Shown: positions 1 through 8,892, counted from the stretch's first letter. The stretch is 64,000 nucleotides of DNA from Clostridium polynesiense (GCF_000820705.1 NZ_CCXI01000142.1:1-64000); one strand, 5' to 3'. The notes: generated from the letters alone by a model not told the origin. Made by a program: numbers and translations.

Positions 1-289
1 ACAGCTTCACTATTTATATTTTTCCCATCCGGCAGAAGCCTGGCCCAGGAAATGGAGGTTCTGTAGGAATTAAAATTTAAATATTTCATATTTTGTATAT
101 CCTCCTCATACATCTTATAGAAGTTAGAAGTATGTTCAGGACCCACATTTTCAAAAAAACTTGAGGCTCAGTAGAGTACCAATAATCCCAAATAGTTGGG
201 GCTTTCCCACCCTGCAGAGACATTCCTTCTGTTTGAGGCGCCGATGAAGCTGCACCCCACAAAAAGTTATTAGGGAATATATAATTCAT
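1..289 (-). pseudogene. GH1 family (6-phospho-)beta-glucosidase, 5' end only, frameshifted
   Basis: N-terminal part of a glycoside hydrolase family 1 enzyme cut by the window edge. It begins with the family's typical FPNNFLWGAASSAPQTEG strand and continues [17 protein letters not shown]. The frame then breaks at a run of seven A on the + strand (153-159). With one more base the reading continues as a normal GH1 protein ([20 protein letters not shown], then [16 protein letters not shown]) to the window edge. GH1 enzymes hydrolyse beta-glucosides or PTS-imported 6-phospho-beta-glucosides; the substrate cannot be told from this fragment. The start ATG at 289 has a GGGAGGT ribosome binding site 7-8 nt upstream. 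The one-base deletion would truncate the product unless it is a sequencing error. Confidence 0.8.
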
Positions 290-451
290 ATATTTTTACC
301 TCCCATTTTAAATTAATATCTATATAACAATAATACAAAATTTTTCCTATTAAGATGATTAACAACTTATTAATTATTTTCATTATAATCCAAGGTCTCT
401 TTACATTTTACGCTTCAACCTATATTCCATATTCAGTACATTTATTTGAAA

Positions 452-511
452 ACAAAAAAATAGAAGCCAAAATATTATAATTCAAAAAGAATTAAGTATT
501 TCAGCTTCTAT
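452..511 (-). terminator. Intrinsic terminator of the 452-880 RNA
   Basis: On the minus strand arms ATAGAAGC (504-511) and GCTTCTAT (460-467) close a hairpin followed by TTTTTTT. The loop is long but contains an inner AATTC/GAATT pairing. Confidence 0.65.
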
Positions 512-880
512 CCTTGATAAATGTTTCCTCCAAAGTCGTTTCTCCTTAATTGTATATAAATTTTCCTAAAACATTCATGTTAATAATTGTTTATTAACTA
601 ACTTGCTGTAAACCAGATTTTTCTGTTATTAGGTAATCGTATTTGTGGCTCCTCGCCCGCTGCTACGGCAGCGATCATTGAATTACTTGAAAATCTGTTT
701 ACAAAAAACCTCTTTATGCCTAGGGCATGAGTTAATGTTTAAATATTTAATTATTGTATGTCAACCTACTTTCTTAATACAGTAATAATGGTCTTATACT
801 CCTATTAAATGTTTAGGCGGACTCACCTCTTTCTTCTAATTGTTTTGTAAAAATTTAAATAAGAAAGCTTTCTTATATTT
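452..880 (-). ncRNA. Structured non-coding RNA with its own promoter and terminator
   Basis: A stretch without a plausible protein gene but framed by a consensus promoter (887-915) and an intrinsic terminator (452-511). Inside, arms GTAAACAGATTTTC and GAAAAATCTGGTTTAC can close a long stem. That stem encloses a GTAAT/ATTAC helix and a perfect CGCTGC-CGTA-GCAGCG hairpin, followed by GGCGAGGAGCC. This GC-rich core stands out against very AT-rich flanks, and near the 5' end lies GAGGTGAGTCCGCC. Structure, length (about 430 nt) and position suggest a stand-alone RNA or a long leader of the downstream GH1 gene. I cannot assign a class; raiA-motif-type clostridial RNAs are one candidate to test. 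Strand is set by the promoter and the U-tract. Confidence 0.6.
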
Positions 881-886
881 GATTAA

Positions 887-915
887 ATGATACCACCCCT
901 TTTTAATTTTGTCAA
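887..915 (-). promoter_or_regulatory. Sigma-A promoter of the 452-880 RNA
   Basis: On the minus strand TTGACA (910-915), a 17-nt spacer and TATCAT (887-892). This is a near-perfect vegetative promoter and predicts a transcript starting near 880. The stretch 916-1183 upstream is AT-rich and I see nothing else in it except the ribosome binding site of the next gene. Confidence 0.75.
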
Positions 916-1183
916 TATTCATTATTATCTGATTATTTAAACAATTTCTTAAATATTCTTTACCTTTATTAATATATATACATATATACACAATTTGTTA
1001 ACACCCCTGGTTTTTTCTTTACATTTTGGACAAAATCATATAAAGTGGTCATATATAGATAAAAATAATCTTCCAGATTTAAGAAAAAAATAATATTATC
1101 TTAATCTTACTTTAAGTATTTCACCCTAAAATAATAGTTAACACAGCTGTTTAGTATTAATAATCAAGGAGATAGAATTAAAA

Positions 1184-1744
1184 ATGAATTATAAGAATAT
1201 ATATCTGGTTTTTTCCAAAACCGGCACCTGGCTATCACAAGCAATTAATCTTTTTTCTGACACTAAATATGTTCACACGTCCCTAAGTTTTGACCCTACT
1301 TTTGAGGAAATGTACTCCTTTGGAAGGATCAATCCGGACAACCCTTTTTCCGGAGGCTTGGTGAAAGAAAATATACACAAAGGAGTATATAAAAAGTTTT
1401 CTCAAAGTGAATGTCTTATTTATAAAGTTAAAATTACAGAAGAGCAATATTATAATTTAAAGGAAACCTTGGAAGGGTTTTTAAAAAACCAGGATCAATA
1501 CAGATATAATTTTATTGGATTATTTGGAGTACTATTAAATATGCCCATTAAAAGAAAAAATCATTATTTCTGTACTCAATTTGTATCCGAGCTGCTCATA
1601 AGAAGCAAAATATGCCATTTTGATAAATCTCCTGAGCTTATGAGGCCTGCAGATTTATTTAAAATAAATAACAAAGAGGTTTACTATCAAGGACTTATAA
1701 ATAACAATAATCCGCTGCTTAATATATATGAGATGGCAGTATAA
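1184..1744 (+). CDS. Permuted NlpC/P60-like (YiiX-type) cysteine hydrolase, hypothetical
   Basis: A 186-residue soluble protein without signal peptide. The order of likely catalytic residues is that of the circularly permuted NlpC/P60 papain fold: a His in YVHTSLSF (about residue 31) comes before the Cys in HYFCTQFVSELL (about residue 129). Members of this fold are thiol peptidases, amidases or lipid-modifying enzymes; the substrate here is unknown. The conserved context FCTQFVSELL and the following RPADLF are usual for uncharacterised Firmicute members. An AAGGAG ribosome binding site precedes the ATG. The gene is monocistronic and shares a bidirectional terminator with the convergent gene at 1822-2133. 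Confidence 0.6.
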   Translation: MNYKNIYLVFSKTGTWLSQAINLFSDTKYVHTSLSFDPTFEEMYSFGRINPDNPFSGGLVKENIHKGVYKKFSQSECLIYKVKITEEQYYNLKETLEGFLKNQDQYRYNFIGLFGVLLNMPIKRKNHYFCTQFVSELLIRSKICHFDKSPELMRPADLFKINNKEVYYQGLINNNNPLLNIYEMAV

Positions 1745-1753
1745 TATATCTTT

Positions 1754-1808
1754 AAAAAAATACCCCTGCATTATTACATTTATTTAAATGAAATAATGCA
1801 GGGGTTAT
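1754..1808. terminator. Bidirectional terminator between convergent genes
   Basis: Arms TACCCCTGCATTATT and AATAATGCAGGGGTTA form a 14-15-bp stem, with an A-run on the left and T-rich sequence on the right, so it can serve both flanking genes. Confidence 0.8.
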
Positions 1809-1821
1809 TATATCCAGTTCA

Positions 1822-2133
1822 TTATTTTCTGCATTTTCCCTCAACGCCGCTATACAAATGCTCTAAATGTTCCACTTCAAATCCCTGGCTTTTAATATTT
1901 TCAATTCTTGTCCATGCCTTTTCTAAGGTTTCTCTGGCTTCAGAATTATCTTTTTGCTTGATACAGGTACTTGCATATTGTAAAAGGTAATCCACCTTCA
2001 ATACTTCTTCAGCTAAATCTTCTCTATCTTCGTTAACTAAATTCACTAATATTGAATAAACCTTAGGAGAAGTTATATCCTTTGAGTTAAAAAGAAGCTT
2101 ATTGTTTCTGGTACTTTTTCTTGCCACGTTCAT
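1822..2133 (-). CDS. Hypothetical protein, small helical
   Basis: A protein of 103 residues when read from the ATG at 2133, which sits 4-8 nt from a perfect AGGAGG box; a longer reading from 2157 lacks one. I do not recognise the family. It begins with a basic stretch (MNVARKSTRNNK) and continues with helical, charged sequence (VNLVNEDREDLAEEVLKVDYLLQYAST, in two parts) that resembles a small helical-bundle or coiled regulatory protein. There are no membrane segments or signal. It is probably monocistronic, with a TATAAT-like box just upstream. Confidence 0.6.
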   Translation of the reverse strand: MNVARKSTRNNKLLFNSKDITSPKVYSILVNLVNEDREDLAEEVLKVDYLLQYASTCIKQKDNSEARETLEKAWTRIENIKSQGFEVEHLEHLYSGVEGKCRK

Positions 2134-2288
2134 TCCTCCTTTGTATTGATTATACACTATATTTAACTTCTTTAATCTTTCTCTATAAATAAATACAAAT
2201 TATTTATTAATATTTATTTACCATTTTATCCAAAATTAGTGTTATAATATTGCTAATATTATGAAATTTATAATCAGGAGGTGCGATT

Positions 2289-4061
2289 TTGGAAAAAGTT
2301 GTAATGACCGGAAACGAAGCAGTAAGCAGAGGCTTTTGGGAAGCCGGCGGAACTATAGCTTCCAGCTATCCAGGCTCCCCCACAGTTTCAATACTTGAAA
2401 GTATGAAGACATATGAGGATATCTATGCAGAATGGGGTACCAACGAAAAGGTTGCAATGGAAATTGCCATAGGTGGAAGTGTAGCCGGAGCACGATCCTT
2501 AGTTTCAATGAAACACGTAGGGATAAATATCGCTTCTGATCCCTTTATGACCTTTACTCAAATAAAAACTAAAGGAGGATTTCTCCTTGTAGTAGGAGAT
2601 GATCCCGGTCTGTCTTCATCACAAAATGAACAAGACAGCAGATTTTGGGGTAAATATGCCAATATCCCTGTACTTGATCCATCAACCCCTCAAGAAGTGA
2701 AAGATTACGTAATAGACGGTTTAAGGATAAGCGAAGAGTTCAATACTCCTGTGCTTCTCAGGCTTACCAGCAGATTATGCCATTGCCGCGGAATAGTGGA
2801 ACTTGGAGAAAGGAAAGAAGCTCCAATAAGCGGATTTGAAGAAGATCAGTCAAGATACTGTATGCTCCCTCCCTACGCAAATTCAGCGCAGCATTTCATG
2901 AAGGACAGAATGGAAAAGCTGCAGAATTATAATAACACTTATAGTAAAAACACCTTAGAAAGAAAAAATTCCTCTGTGCTTGTTATAACCAGCAGCATGT
3001 GTTATGAAAATTTAAAAGAAGTAGATGCACAGGTAGATATTTTAAAACTGGCTATGGTATGGCCTCTGCCAATAGATTATGTCAGAAAGCTCAGTTCAAA
3101 CTACGAGAAAGTTCTAGTCATAGAAGAAACTTTAGGTTTTATAGAAGAAGAGCTTAAAATAAATAATATACAAGCAGAAGGTAAAAAATACTTCCCCTTT
3201 ACAGGAGAAATATCCATAGAGGTTATAAAGAACGGACTTATGGAAGCTGGAATTTACTCCTTCAAAAAAGAAGAGATCCTTCAGGATACCTCTGTACCAA
3301 GAACTCCTATGCTCTGTGCAGGATGTCCTCATAGACCTATATTCCATATTTTAAAAAAGATAAAAGCCACAGTAATAGGAGATATAGGCTGCTACTCTTT
3401 AGGTATACTGGAACCCTTTGAAGTCCACAAAACCAATATAAGCATGGGTGCTTCTTTAGGTATGGCTCTAGGTGTTGCTAAAGCCCAAAGCATGTCTGGA
3501 AACAAAAAACCTATTGTAGCGACCATAGGTGACGGTACTTTCTTCCACTCCGGTATGACAGGCTTCCTCCAGTTAGCCTCTTCCGGAGAAAATATAACGG
3601 TAATAGTTATGGATAACAGGACCACAGCTATGACGGGCGGTCAGGTGACTCCAACCACCAGTAAATACTTTAAAGAATATGAAAACCACGGTGTCAGTGT
3701 CCATGAAGTTATAGAATCCTTTGGAATAAAAGACATCACTGTGGTTGACCAATTTAAATATAAAGAAACCAAAGCAGCTATAACTGATGCCATGAAGCGT
3801 GAAGGACTGTCTGTTATTGTAGCTACGAGGCCCTGTGCTTTAAATTTCAAAATCAAAGAACCGCATTTTTATGTGGATGAAAACACCTGTATAGGCTGCA
3901 GAAGCTGCATACAGACAAACTGTCCTCCTATTTCTATGAAGCTTTATGAAGGAAAGACCAAAAAGAATTCCTATATAGACCCGGATATGTGCGTTGGCTG
4001 CTCGGTATGCTCACAGGTTTGCCCTGTAGGCGCCATAAAGCGAAGCACAGGCGAAGCATAA
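2289..4061 (+). CDS. iorA: Indolepyruvate ferredoxin oxidoreductase, alpha subunit
   Basis: Catalytic subunit of the oxygen-sensitive enzyme that converts aryl pyruvates (from Trp, Phe, Tyr transamination) to aryl-acetyl-CoA with reduction of ferredoxin; in anaerobes it can also run in reverse. The 590 residues match the family length: N-terminal pyruvate-oxidoreductase domain, a CAGCPHRP segment near residue 342, a thiamine-diphosphate site GDGTFFHSG near 414 followed by MDNRTTAMTGG, and two C-terminal 4Fe-4S motifs, CIGCRSC (about 533) and CVGCSVCSQVCP (about 567). The start is TTG at 2289 behind CAGGAGGTG. The beta subunit follows at once, as in other ior operons. Confidence 0.95.
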   Translation: MEKVVMTGNEAVSRGFWEAGGTIASSYPGSPTVSILESMKTYEDIYAEWGTNEKVAMEIAIGGSVAGARSLVSMKHVGINIASDPFMTFTQIKTKGGFLLVVGDDPGLSSSQNEQDSRFWGKYANIPVLDPSTPQEVKDYVIDGLRISEEFNTPVLLRLTSRLCHCRGIVELGERKEAPISGFEEDQSRYCMLPPYANSAQHFMKDRMEKLQNYNNTYSKNTLERKNSSVLVITSSMCYENLKEVDAQVDILKLAMVWPLPIDYVRKLSSNYEKVLVIEETLGFIEEELKINNIQAEGKKYFPFTGEISIEVIKNGLMEAGIYSFKKEEILQDTSVPRTPMLCAGCPHRPIFHILKKIKATVIGDIGCYSLGILEPFEVHKTNISMGASLGMALGVAKAQSMSGNKKPIVATIGDGTFFHSGMTGFLQLASSGENITVIVMDNRTTAMTGGQVTPTTSKYFKEYENHGVSVHEVIESFGIKDITVVDQFKYKETKAAITDAMKREGLSVIVATRPCALNFKIKEPHFYVDENTCIGCRSCIQTNCPPISMKLYEGKTKKNSYIDPDMCVGCSVCSQVCPVGAIKRSTGEA

Positions 4062-4074
4062 GGAGGTATTGATT

Positions 4075-4659
4075 ATGAGTATCACTAATATATTGATAAG
4101 CGGAGTTGGTGGACAGGGTTTAGTTTTAGCCACCGGAGTAATCGCAGAAGCTGCTTTTAAAGAGGGCTATGATATTAAAACCAGTGATGTTATAGGTCTT
4201 TCTCAGAGAGGCGGTATGGTTTGGGGAAGTGTTAGGTTTGGAGAAAAGGTTTATTCAGCTTCTATCCCTAAAGGCGAGGCGGATGTACTTTTAGCAATGG
4301 AGCAGCTTGAGGGATTAAGATGGTGTCATATGTTATCACCTAAAGGAAAAGTAATTTTAAGCGAAGATATAGTCTTTCCTAACAGAGTACTGCTAGAAAA
4401 GGAAGAATATCCCGAGGACATCTCCAAAATTATCAAAGAAAAAGGATTAGAAGTTATATATGTACAAGCCAAAGAAAGAGCTAAAGCTTTAGGTAATATC
4501 AAAGTTTCCAATATATATCTTCTAGGAACACTTTCTAATTATCTTCCTTTTAGTGTGGAAACCTGGATAGAAGTAATAAAAGGTTTCGTGCCTCCAAAAA
4601 CCTTAGATTTGAATATTAAGGCTTTTTCTGAAGCAAGGGCAGAGTATGCAAAGGTATAA
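4075..4659 (+). CDS. iorB: Indolepyruvate ferredoxin oxidoreductase, beta subunit
   Basis: The small gamma-type subunit (about 194 residues) that partners IorA. It opens with the family's glycine-rich ISGVGGQGLVLATGVIAEAA and contains the SQRGGMVWGSVRFG stretch typical of the pyruvate/ketoisovalerate oxidoreductase gamma domain. The ATG at 4075 lies 8 nt after a perfect AGGAGG (4061-4066). A TTG at 4069 in the same frame is too close to that box and is unlikely to be used. It sits 13 bp after iorA in one operon, ended by the hairpin at 4737-4786. Confidence 0.93.
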   Translation: MSITNILISGVGGQGLVLATGVIAEAAFKEGYDIKTSDVIGLSQRGGMVWGSVRFGEKVYSASIPKGEADVLLAMEQLEGLRWCHMLSPKGKVILSEDIVFPNRVLLEKEEYPEDISKIIKEKGLEVIYVQAKERAKALGNIKVSNIYLLGTLSNYLPFSVETWIEVIKGFVPPKTLDLNIKAFSEARAEYAKV

Positions 4660-4736
4660 AGTTAAACTCATGGAATAAATTAGTATAATAAAAATAAATG
4701 GACTGCTATATAAGGCATAAAAGTCCTAAACAATTC

Positions 4737-4786
4737 AAAAGCCGTGCATAAGTAGAAATCTCATTTTCTATAATGCATGGCTTTAT
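4737..4786 (+). terminator. Terminator of iorAB
   Basis: Arms AAAGCCGTGCAT and ATGCATGGCTTT (one G-T pair) form a 12-bp stem followed by ATTAAT. The remainder of the 4660-4987 gap is AT-rich promoter sequence for the next operon; I see no gene in it. Confidence 0.65.
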
Positions 4787-4987
4787 TAATATCACATTAA
4801 CAAAAATTATTCAGCTTCATTTATTTTTGTTAGCAAGTTATTAATAATGTATATCCGACATATTTTCTACAAATAAATATGTTATAATCTATATCAAATA
4901 TTTTATAAAAATAATTTATTCACTAAAAATAATTATACAGAATTATTATTTTTCATATAATTATATAATAATGACAGGAGGGATAAC

Positions 4988-5557
4988 ATGAATAAAACTT
5001 TAAAAACCGTACTTATAGTTATAGCTGTATTAGCTGCATTAATACTTCCTATTATAGGCAGTTATAACAGTCTAGTTTCTTTAGATCAAAATGTAAAAAA
5101 AGCTGAATCCAATATAGATACACAGCTTCAAAGGCGCTCTGATCTCATACCAAACCTTGTAAGGACAGTAGAGCGATATGCATCACAGGAAAAGGAAATA
5201 TTTACAGACATAGCTAATGCCAGAAGTAAACTGGCAGGTGCTCAAAACATTCAGGATACAGCAAATGCAGATGCTGAGCTGTCCTCTGCTTTATCAAGAT
5301 TATTAGTAGTAGTGGAAAGATATCCTGACTTAAAATCAAGTCAGAATTTTAAAGATCTCACAGTAAATTTAGAAGGAACTGAAAATAGAATCGCCATAGC
5401 AAGGCAGGATTACAATACTGCGGTGGATGCATATAACACTAAGGTTAGAAGATTCCCAACCACAATTATTGCCGGTATGTTTAATTTCGATGAAAAACCA
5501 TATTATAAGGCTGCTGAAGGATCTAAAGAAGTTCCTAAAGTAGACTTTACCAAATAA
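4988..5557 (+). CDS. lemA: LemA family protein
   Basis: A 189-residue membrane-anchored protein of the LemA family, whose biochemical role is not established. One N-terminal transmembrane helix (TVLIVIAVLAALILPIIGSY) is followed by helical sequence with the family signature NIDTQLQRRSDLIPNLVRTV and RFPTTIIAGMFNFDEKPYYKA near the C-terminus. Ribosome binding site AGGAGG precedes the ATG. The stop is two bases from the start of the TPM-domain gene, which indicates translational coupling; lemA-TPM pairs are common in bacteria and both face the outside of the membrane. Confidence 0.93.
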   Translation: MNKTLKTVLIVIAVLAALILPIIGSYNSLVSLDQNVKKAESNIDTQLQRRSDLIPNLVRTVERYASQEKEIFTDIANARSKLAGAQNIQDTANADAELSSALSRLLVVVERYPDLKSSQNFKDLTVNLEGTENRIAIARQDYNTAVDAYNTKVRRFPTTIIAGMFNFDEKPYYKAAEGSKEVPKVDFTK

Positions 5558-5559
5558 AA

Positions 5560-6381
5560 ATGGCTAAATCATTAAAAAAATCCAACTCCTCATTGAATAT
5601 CGGCGGTAAGATAAAGCTATCCGCCTTCATTATACTTCTTCTGGTATCAGGATTTATTCCTGTAAGAGCTGAAACGGCAATGCCTAAGCCTACAGCCTCA
5701 AAATATGTTAATGATTATTCCGGTACATTAAGTAATTCTACTGCAGAGTATTTAATATCAGTAGGAAAAGAGCTGGAAGATAAAACATCAGCTCAATCTG
5801 TAGTGGTTATAATCGACTCCTTCGGAAATAGAGATAGAGAATCTTATGCCAACGATCTCTTTAGAGCCTGGGGAATAGGTCAAAAGGGTAAAGATAACGG
5901 ACTTTTGATGGTAGTTGCTGTTAAAGACCGGAAGTGGCGAGTTGAGGTTGGAAGAGGCCTTGAAGGAGCAGTAACAGACACCTACTCCTCCCGGGTTATG
6001 AACGAAATCGCTAAACCTGAATTCCAGAAGGGAAATTATGATGAAGGTATTAAAAATGCTTACTCTGTCTTTGCAGACAGCATAGCGAAGGAATACGATG
6101 TAAAGCTGGAAAAGAATATAAAAATCTCAATCCCTGAAAAGGGAGGAGATAAAGGAACAAGCATACCGGCTTACATTATATTCGGTATCCTGCTTATAGA
6201 CATATTTTTTAATCGAGGCAGAATTATAAGAACTCTGCTGAATATATTATTCTGGCAGTCCTTTTGGGGCGGCAGAGGAGGAAGACGTGGCGGAGGCGGC
6301 GGCTTTGGAGGATCCGGAGGAGGCTTTGGAGGCTTCGGAGGAGGTTCTTCAGGCGGAGGCGGCTCCTCTGGAGATTGGTAA
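5560..6381 (+). CDS. TPM domain (YgcG family) membrane protein with Gly-rich tail
   Basis: A 273-residue exported protein: signal or anchor segment (LSAFIILLLVSGFIPVRA), then the TPM fold (YVNDYSGTLSNSTAEYL, RAWGIGQKGKDNGLLMVVAV, KWRVEVGRGLEGAVTD), a second hydrophobic segment near residue 200, and a C-terminal tail made almost entirely of Gly and Ser that ends GDW. TPM proteins have been linked to phosphatase activity, photosystem repair and envelope quality control; the role here is unknown. There is no clear ribosome binding site because the start lies directly after the lemA stop, so reinitiation is likely. It converges on a DUF2207 gene that also ends in a Gly/Ser tail. Confidence 0.88.
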   Translation: MAKSLKKSNSSLNIGGKIKLSAFIILLLVSGFIPVRAETAMPKPTASKYVNDYSGTLSNSTAEYLISVGKELEDKTSAQSVVVIIDSFGNRDRESYANDLFRAWGIGQKGKDNGLLMVVAVKDRKWRVEVGRGLEGAVTDTYSSRVMNEIAKPEFQKGNYDEGIKNAYSVFADSIAKEYDVKLEKNIKISIPEKGGDKGTSIPAYIIFGILLIDIFFNRGRIIRTLLNILFWQSFWGGRGGRRGGGGGFGGSGGGFGGFGGGSSGGGGSSGDW

Positions 6382-6425
6382 AAAAAATGCCTGGAAGAAT
6401 GTAAAATTTCTTCCAGGCATTATTT
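6381..6425. terminator. Bidirectional terminator between TPM and DUF2207 genes
   Basis: Arms AATGCCTGGAAGAA and TTCTTCCAGGCATT enclose 8 nt, with A-run and T-rich flanks on the two sides. It serves both convergent transcripts. Confidence 0.85.
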
Positions 6426-8226
6426 AAAATCCACCGGAGCCTCCTCCTCCGCCGCTGCTGACTCCGCTGCTTCCTCCGCTGAAGCTTCCTCCTGAACCTA
6501 AATTGGTATCATAGGAGGAAAAAGAATTATCCAAGGTAGAATTCAAATCAAAGTTTCCATCATATAAATGATAGCTACTCCATAGATAATAACTCTGATA
6601 ATTAGCGGGATTATAATTATCTCCTATATTTAATTTCATTTTACTCATAAAATTATCCTTAAGGTTGAATAGAGCTGAATACACAAGGTAAATTTCTCCT
6701 AATTCCATATTATCCATTAGCTCTTTTGCTTCCTTTTCATCAAAGCCTTTTAGCTTATCCTTTATAAATTTATAATTTTCATAAGCTATCTGCCCTTCCT
6801 CATTTCTGGTCTTCATAAGGGCTGCAGAGATTGATGTTATAATGGAAATTACCAGACTTAAAATACCATATAAAACATTTCCCAAAACCAGTGATAATAT
6901 AGATATTATATAAAATAATATTTCCACAACCAAAACTGTTGCTTTAATCTTAAATTTACCCTTATCCCTGTAATCGAGATTAGCAACTTCCTTGCGAATT
7001 AGATTAATCCATTCATAAGCTTTCTTTGAATTTTCCTCTTTATTATCCTTTGAATAGTTCTCTATTTCCGTTAAGGTTACTCCATTTCCATCTCCTATAT
7101 CCTCTATAAACCACTTCATTATATACTCTTCATGAGGAAGAAGCTGCTCCTCCTTATGAGTTTTTAAAAATCTCGAATCATTGGCATCCTTTAATTCTTC
7201 AATGGTTAAATGTCCCCTTCGCACAAAATCCAACAGCTGAGCCAGCAGCACATTAGATATTTTACCTGCATAACTCTCTGAATAAAAGCTTAAAAGCACA
7301 GGATTATATCTTTCTATATTTATCACTTCTTTAGCATATTCATTATATTTTCCTTTTCTTATCTGATAAATTATAAAAGCAAGTATAAAGGCATTTATTA
7401 TTATCACTGCAATAGGAGCTATTTTACTAAGATTAATAAAGGTATTATTAACTTTAATCTTTTTATTTGCCTTTTCTGTATATCCCTGCTCTTCCTGCAG
7501 GATACTGCTTAACTTTTCTTCGTTAGAAGCAGGTACCCCGCTTAATAATTCCGGCGGAAAAAGAGCCCTTACCTCTACAAAGGTGTTGCTTTTCAAATTG
7601 TCCACAGTAAACAAAGCAGTTCTGTCATCTAAAATTTTAACATTTCCATTTAAAGGGCCATGCCCAAACACTTTAATATTTTCCTTTAATGCACCGTTAG
7701 GAAATCTCAAGTATATTTCCAATCTTCTTATAGGAGTTTCATTATTCTTGCCTATAAACTTCCAATAAAATTCAGAAGTATCTTTGTATTTATTAACCGC
7801 TCCCTTTAATTCATAAGAAACTCTGAAGCCTTTTACAGTATTCTTTGAAGGTGAAAATATCTTAACTCTTATATTATTCTTTTTATCATCTTCAAGGGTA
7901 TAAACCTCGGAATCACCTTCCTTAGCCTTACCTACCTTACTGTAATTAAGCATTTCACTTCCTGGTTTCTGAGGATCAACAGCCTCCTGCACTCTAAGGA
8001 TTTTTATACTTTTAGCTTTATCATAAGATATATCTCTAAACATTCCATTATAATATCCTGATATGTCAAAAACCGTATCATCATTTACCCTTAATGAGCC
8101 GTCATTCATAATTTCAGCATAAATCCTCTGTTCATTTACAACTAATTCCTCAGCATAAGCGGTATGCCCTAAAAAGAACAGGGATACTGCACATAACAGA
8201 CTCATTAAGTACAATTTAAACTTCAT
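6424..8226 (-). CDS. DUF2207 family membrane protein with Gly/Ser tail
   Basis: A 600-residue membrane protein. A signal peptide (LYLMSLLCAVSLFFLGHTAYA) precedes the exported DUF2207 region (EELVVNEQRIYAEIMNDGSL, GMFRDISY). A transmembrane helix near residue 275 (IAPIAVIIINAFILAFIIY) leads to a cytoplasmic part with two more hydrophobic segments (about 430-470), and the protein closes with a Gly/Ser-rich tail. Function is unknown; DUF2207 proteins are often encoded beside lemA, as here. I chose the ATG at 8226, 7 nt after AGGAGG, over the ATG at 8232, which nearly touches that box. Confidence 0.85.
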   Translation of the reverse strand: MKFKLYLMSLLCAVSLFFLGHTAYAEELVVNEQRIYAEIMNDGSLRVNDDTVFDISGYYNGMFRDISYDKAKSIKILRVQEAVDPQKPGSEMLNYSKVGKAKEGDSEVYTLEDDKKNNIRVKIFSPSKNTVKGFRVSYELKGAVNKYKDTSEFYWKFIGKNNETPIRRLEIYLRFPNGALKENIKVFGHGPLNGNVKILDDRTALFTVDNLKSNTFVEVRALFPPELLSGVPASNEEKLSSILQEEQGYTEKANKKIKVNNTFINLSKIAPIAVIIINAFILAFIIYQIRKGKYNEYAKEVINIERYNPVLLSFYSESYAGKISNVLLAQLLDFVRRGHLTIEELKDANDSRFLKTHKEEQLLPHEEYIMKWFIEDIGDGNGVTLTEIENYSKDNKEENSKKAYEWINLIRKEVANLDYRDKGKFKIKATVLVVEILFYIISILSLVLGNVLYGILSLVISIITSISAALMKTRNEEGQIAYENYKFIKDKLKGFDEKEAKELMDNMELGEIYLVYSALFNLKDNFMSKMKLNIGDNYNPANYQSYYLWSSYHLYDGNFDLNSTLDNSFSSYDTNLGSGGSFSGGSSGVSSGGGGGSGGF

Positions 8227-8268
8227 TCCCATCCCTCCTAGCGGTATGAAATTATATATGTATCCTTA

Positions 8269-8688
8269 TTAAACAGCACACTGTTCTATCTGCACAGAAT
8301 AATCTCCGCAGTGTTTACATACTATTATGCTTACTATATAGCTGTTATCAACCTTACCCTGCTTTAAAAGCTTGTTATATGAAGTGCTTTCATATTCCTT
8401 TGATAAGCTGCTTATTATGTACTTGTTGTCCTTTGTAAATACATAAAAATAGAATTCTAAAAACTCAAAGTACTTGGGCTTATTTTCTATATCAGCTCTG
8501 CAGCTTTCACAGGGTTCTTCATAGTACGCTTTGTCAAATTTCACCTCAGTATTTTCCTTTAACAGCCTTAAAACCTCTTTTATATCAAGACCTTCCACAG
8601 GTTTTTCATCATCATTTATAAAGGCTGCAGCACTTTCCTCAGTAAGGCTGTACAATTTACCATTAAAATCAAAATCATATCTATCCAT
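8269..8688 (-). CDS. Hypothetical protein with two Cys pairs (possibly DUF3785)
   Basis: A soluble 139-residue protein that I recognise only tentatively as a clostridial family of unknown function. It carries CESC near residue 60 and CKHC near residue 124, a spacing that could bind one zinc ion between two knuckles. The N-terminal half is acidic (EESAAAFINDDEKPVEGLD) and the C-terminal half is beta-like (YIISSLSKEY, YIVSIIVCKHCGDYSVQIE). Ribosome binding site AGGAGG precedes the ATG. It is downstream of no other minus-strand gene and sits just before the DUF2207 gene, so the two may be cotranscribed (gap 42 bp). Confidence 0.65.
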   Translation of the reverse strand: MDRYDFDFNGKLYSLTEESAAAFINDDEKPVEGLDIKEVLRLLKENTEVKFDKAYYEEPCESCRADIENKPKYFEFLEFYFYVFTKDNKYIISSLSKEYESTSYNKLLKQGKVDNSYIVSIIVCKHCGDYSVQIEQCAV

Positions 8689-8892
8689 ATTACTCCTCCT
8701 TAGGATATATATGGCTTCATAGAAGCTATAACTATTATAAAGCCACTCTTTTCCCTTAATATTGATATTCTATATTATACTATAATTCTATTATTATGTA
8801 CTAAAAATTATACAGTTTCTTATCATCTCAGCTCTTTAACTAATTTAGGATTTATACTATAATTTAAACATATTTATAATCAGGAGGTTAAC

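Noticed and set aside
602-730. A short + strand open frame in the GC-rich part of the left intergenic region (LAVNQIFLLLGNRICGSS then PAATAAIIELLENL)
   Set aside because: No start codon or ribosome binding site, and it lies within the stem-loop core of a minus-strand transcript with its own promoter and terminator; the pairing explains the sequence better.
4069-4074. TTG start of iorB at 4069
   Set aside because: It lies only two bases from the AGGAGG box; the ATG at 4075 has the right spacing and matches the family start.
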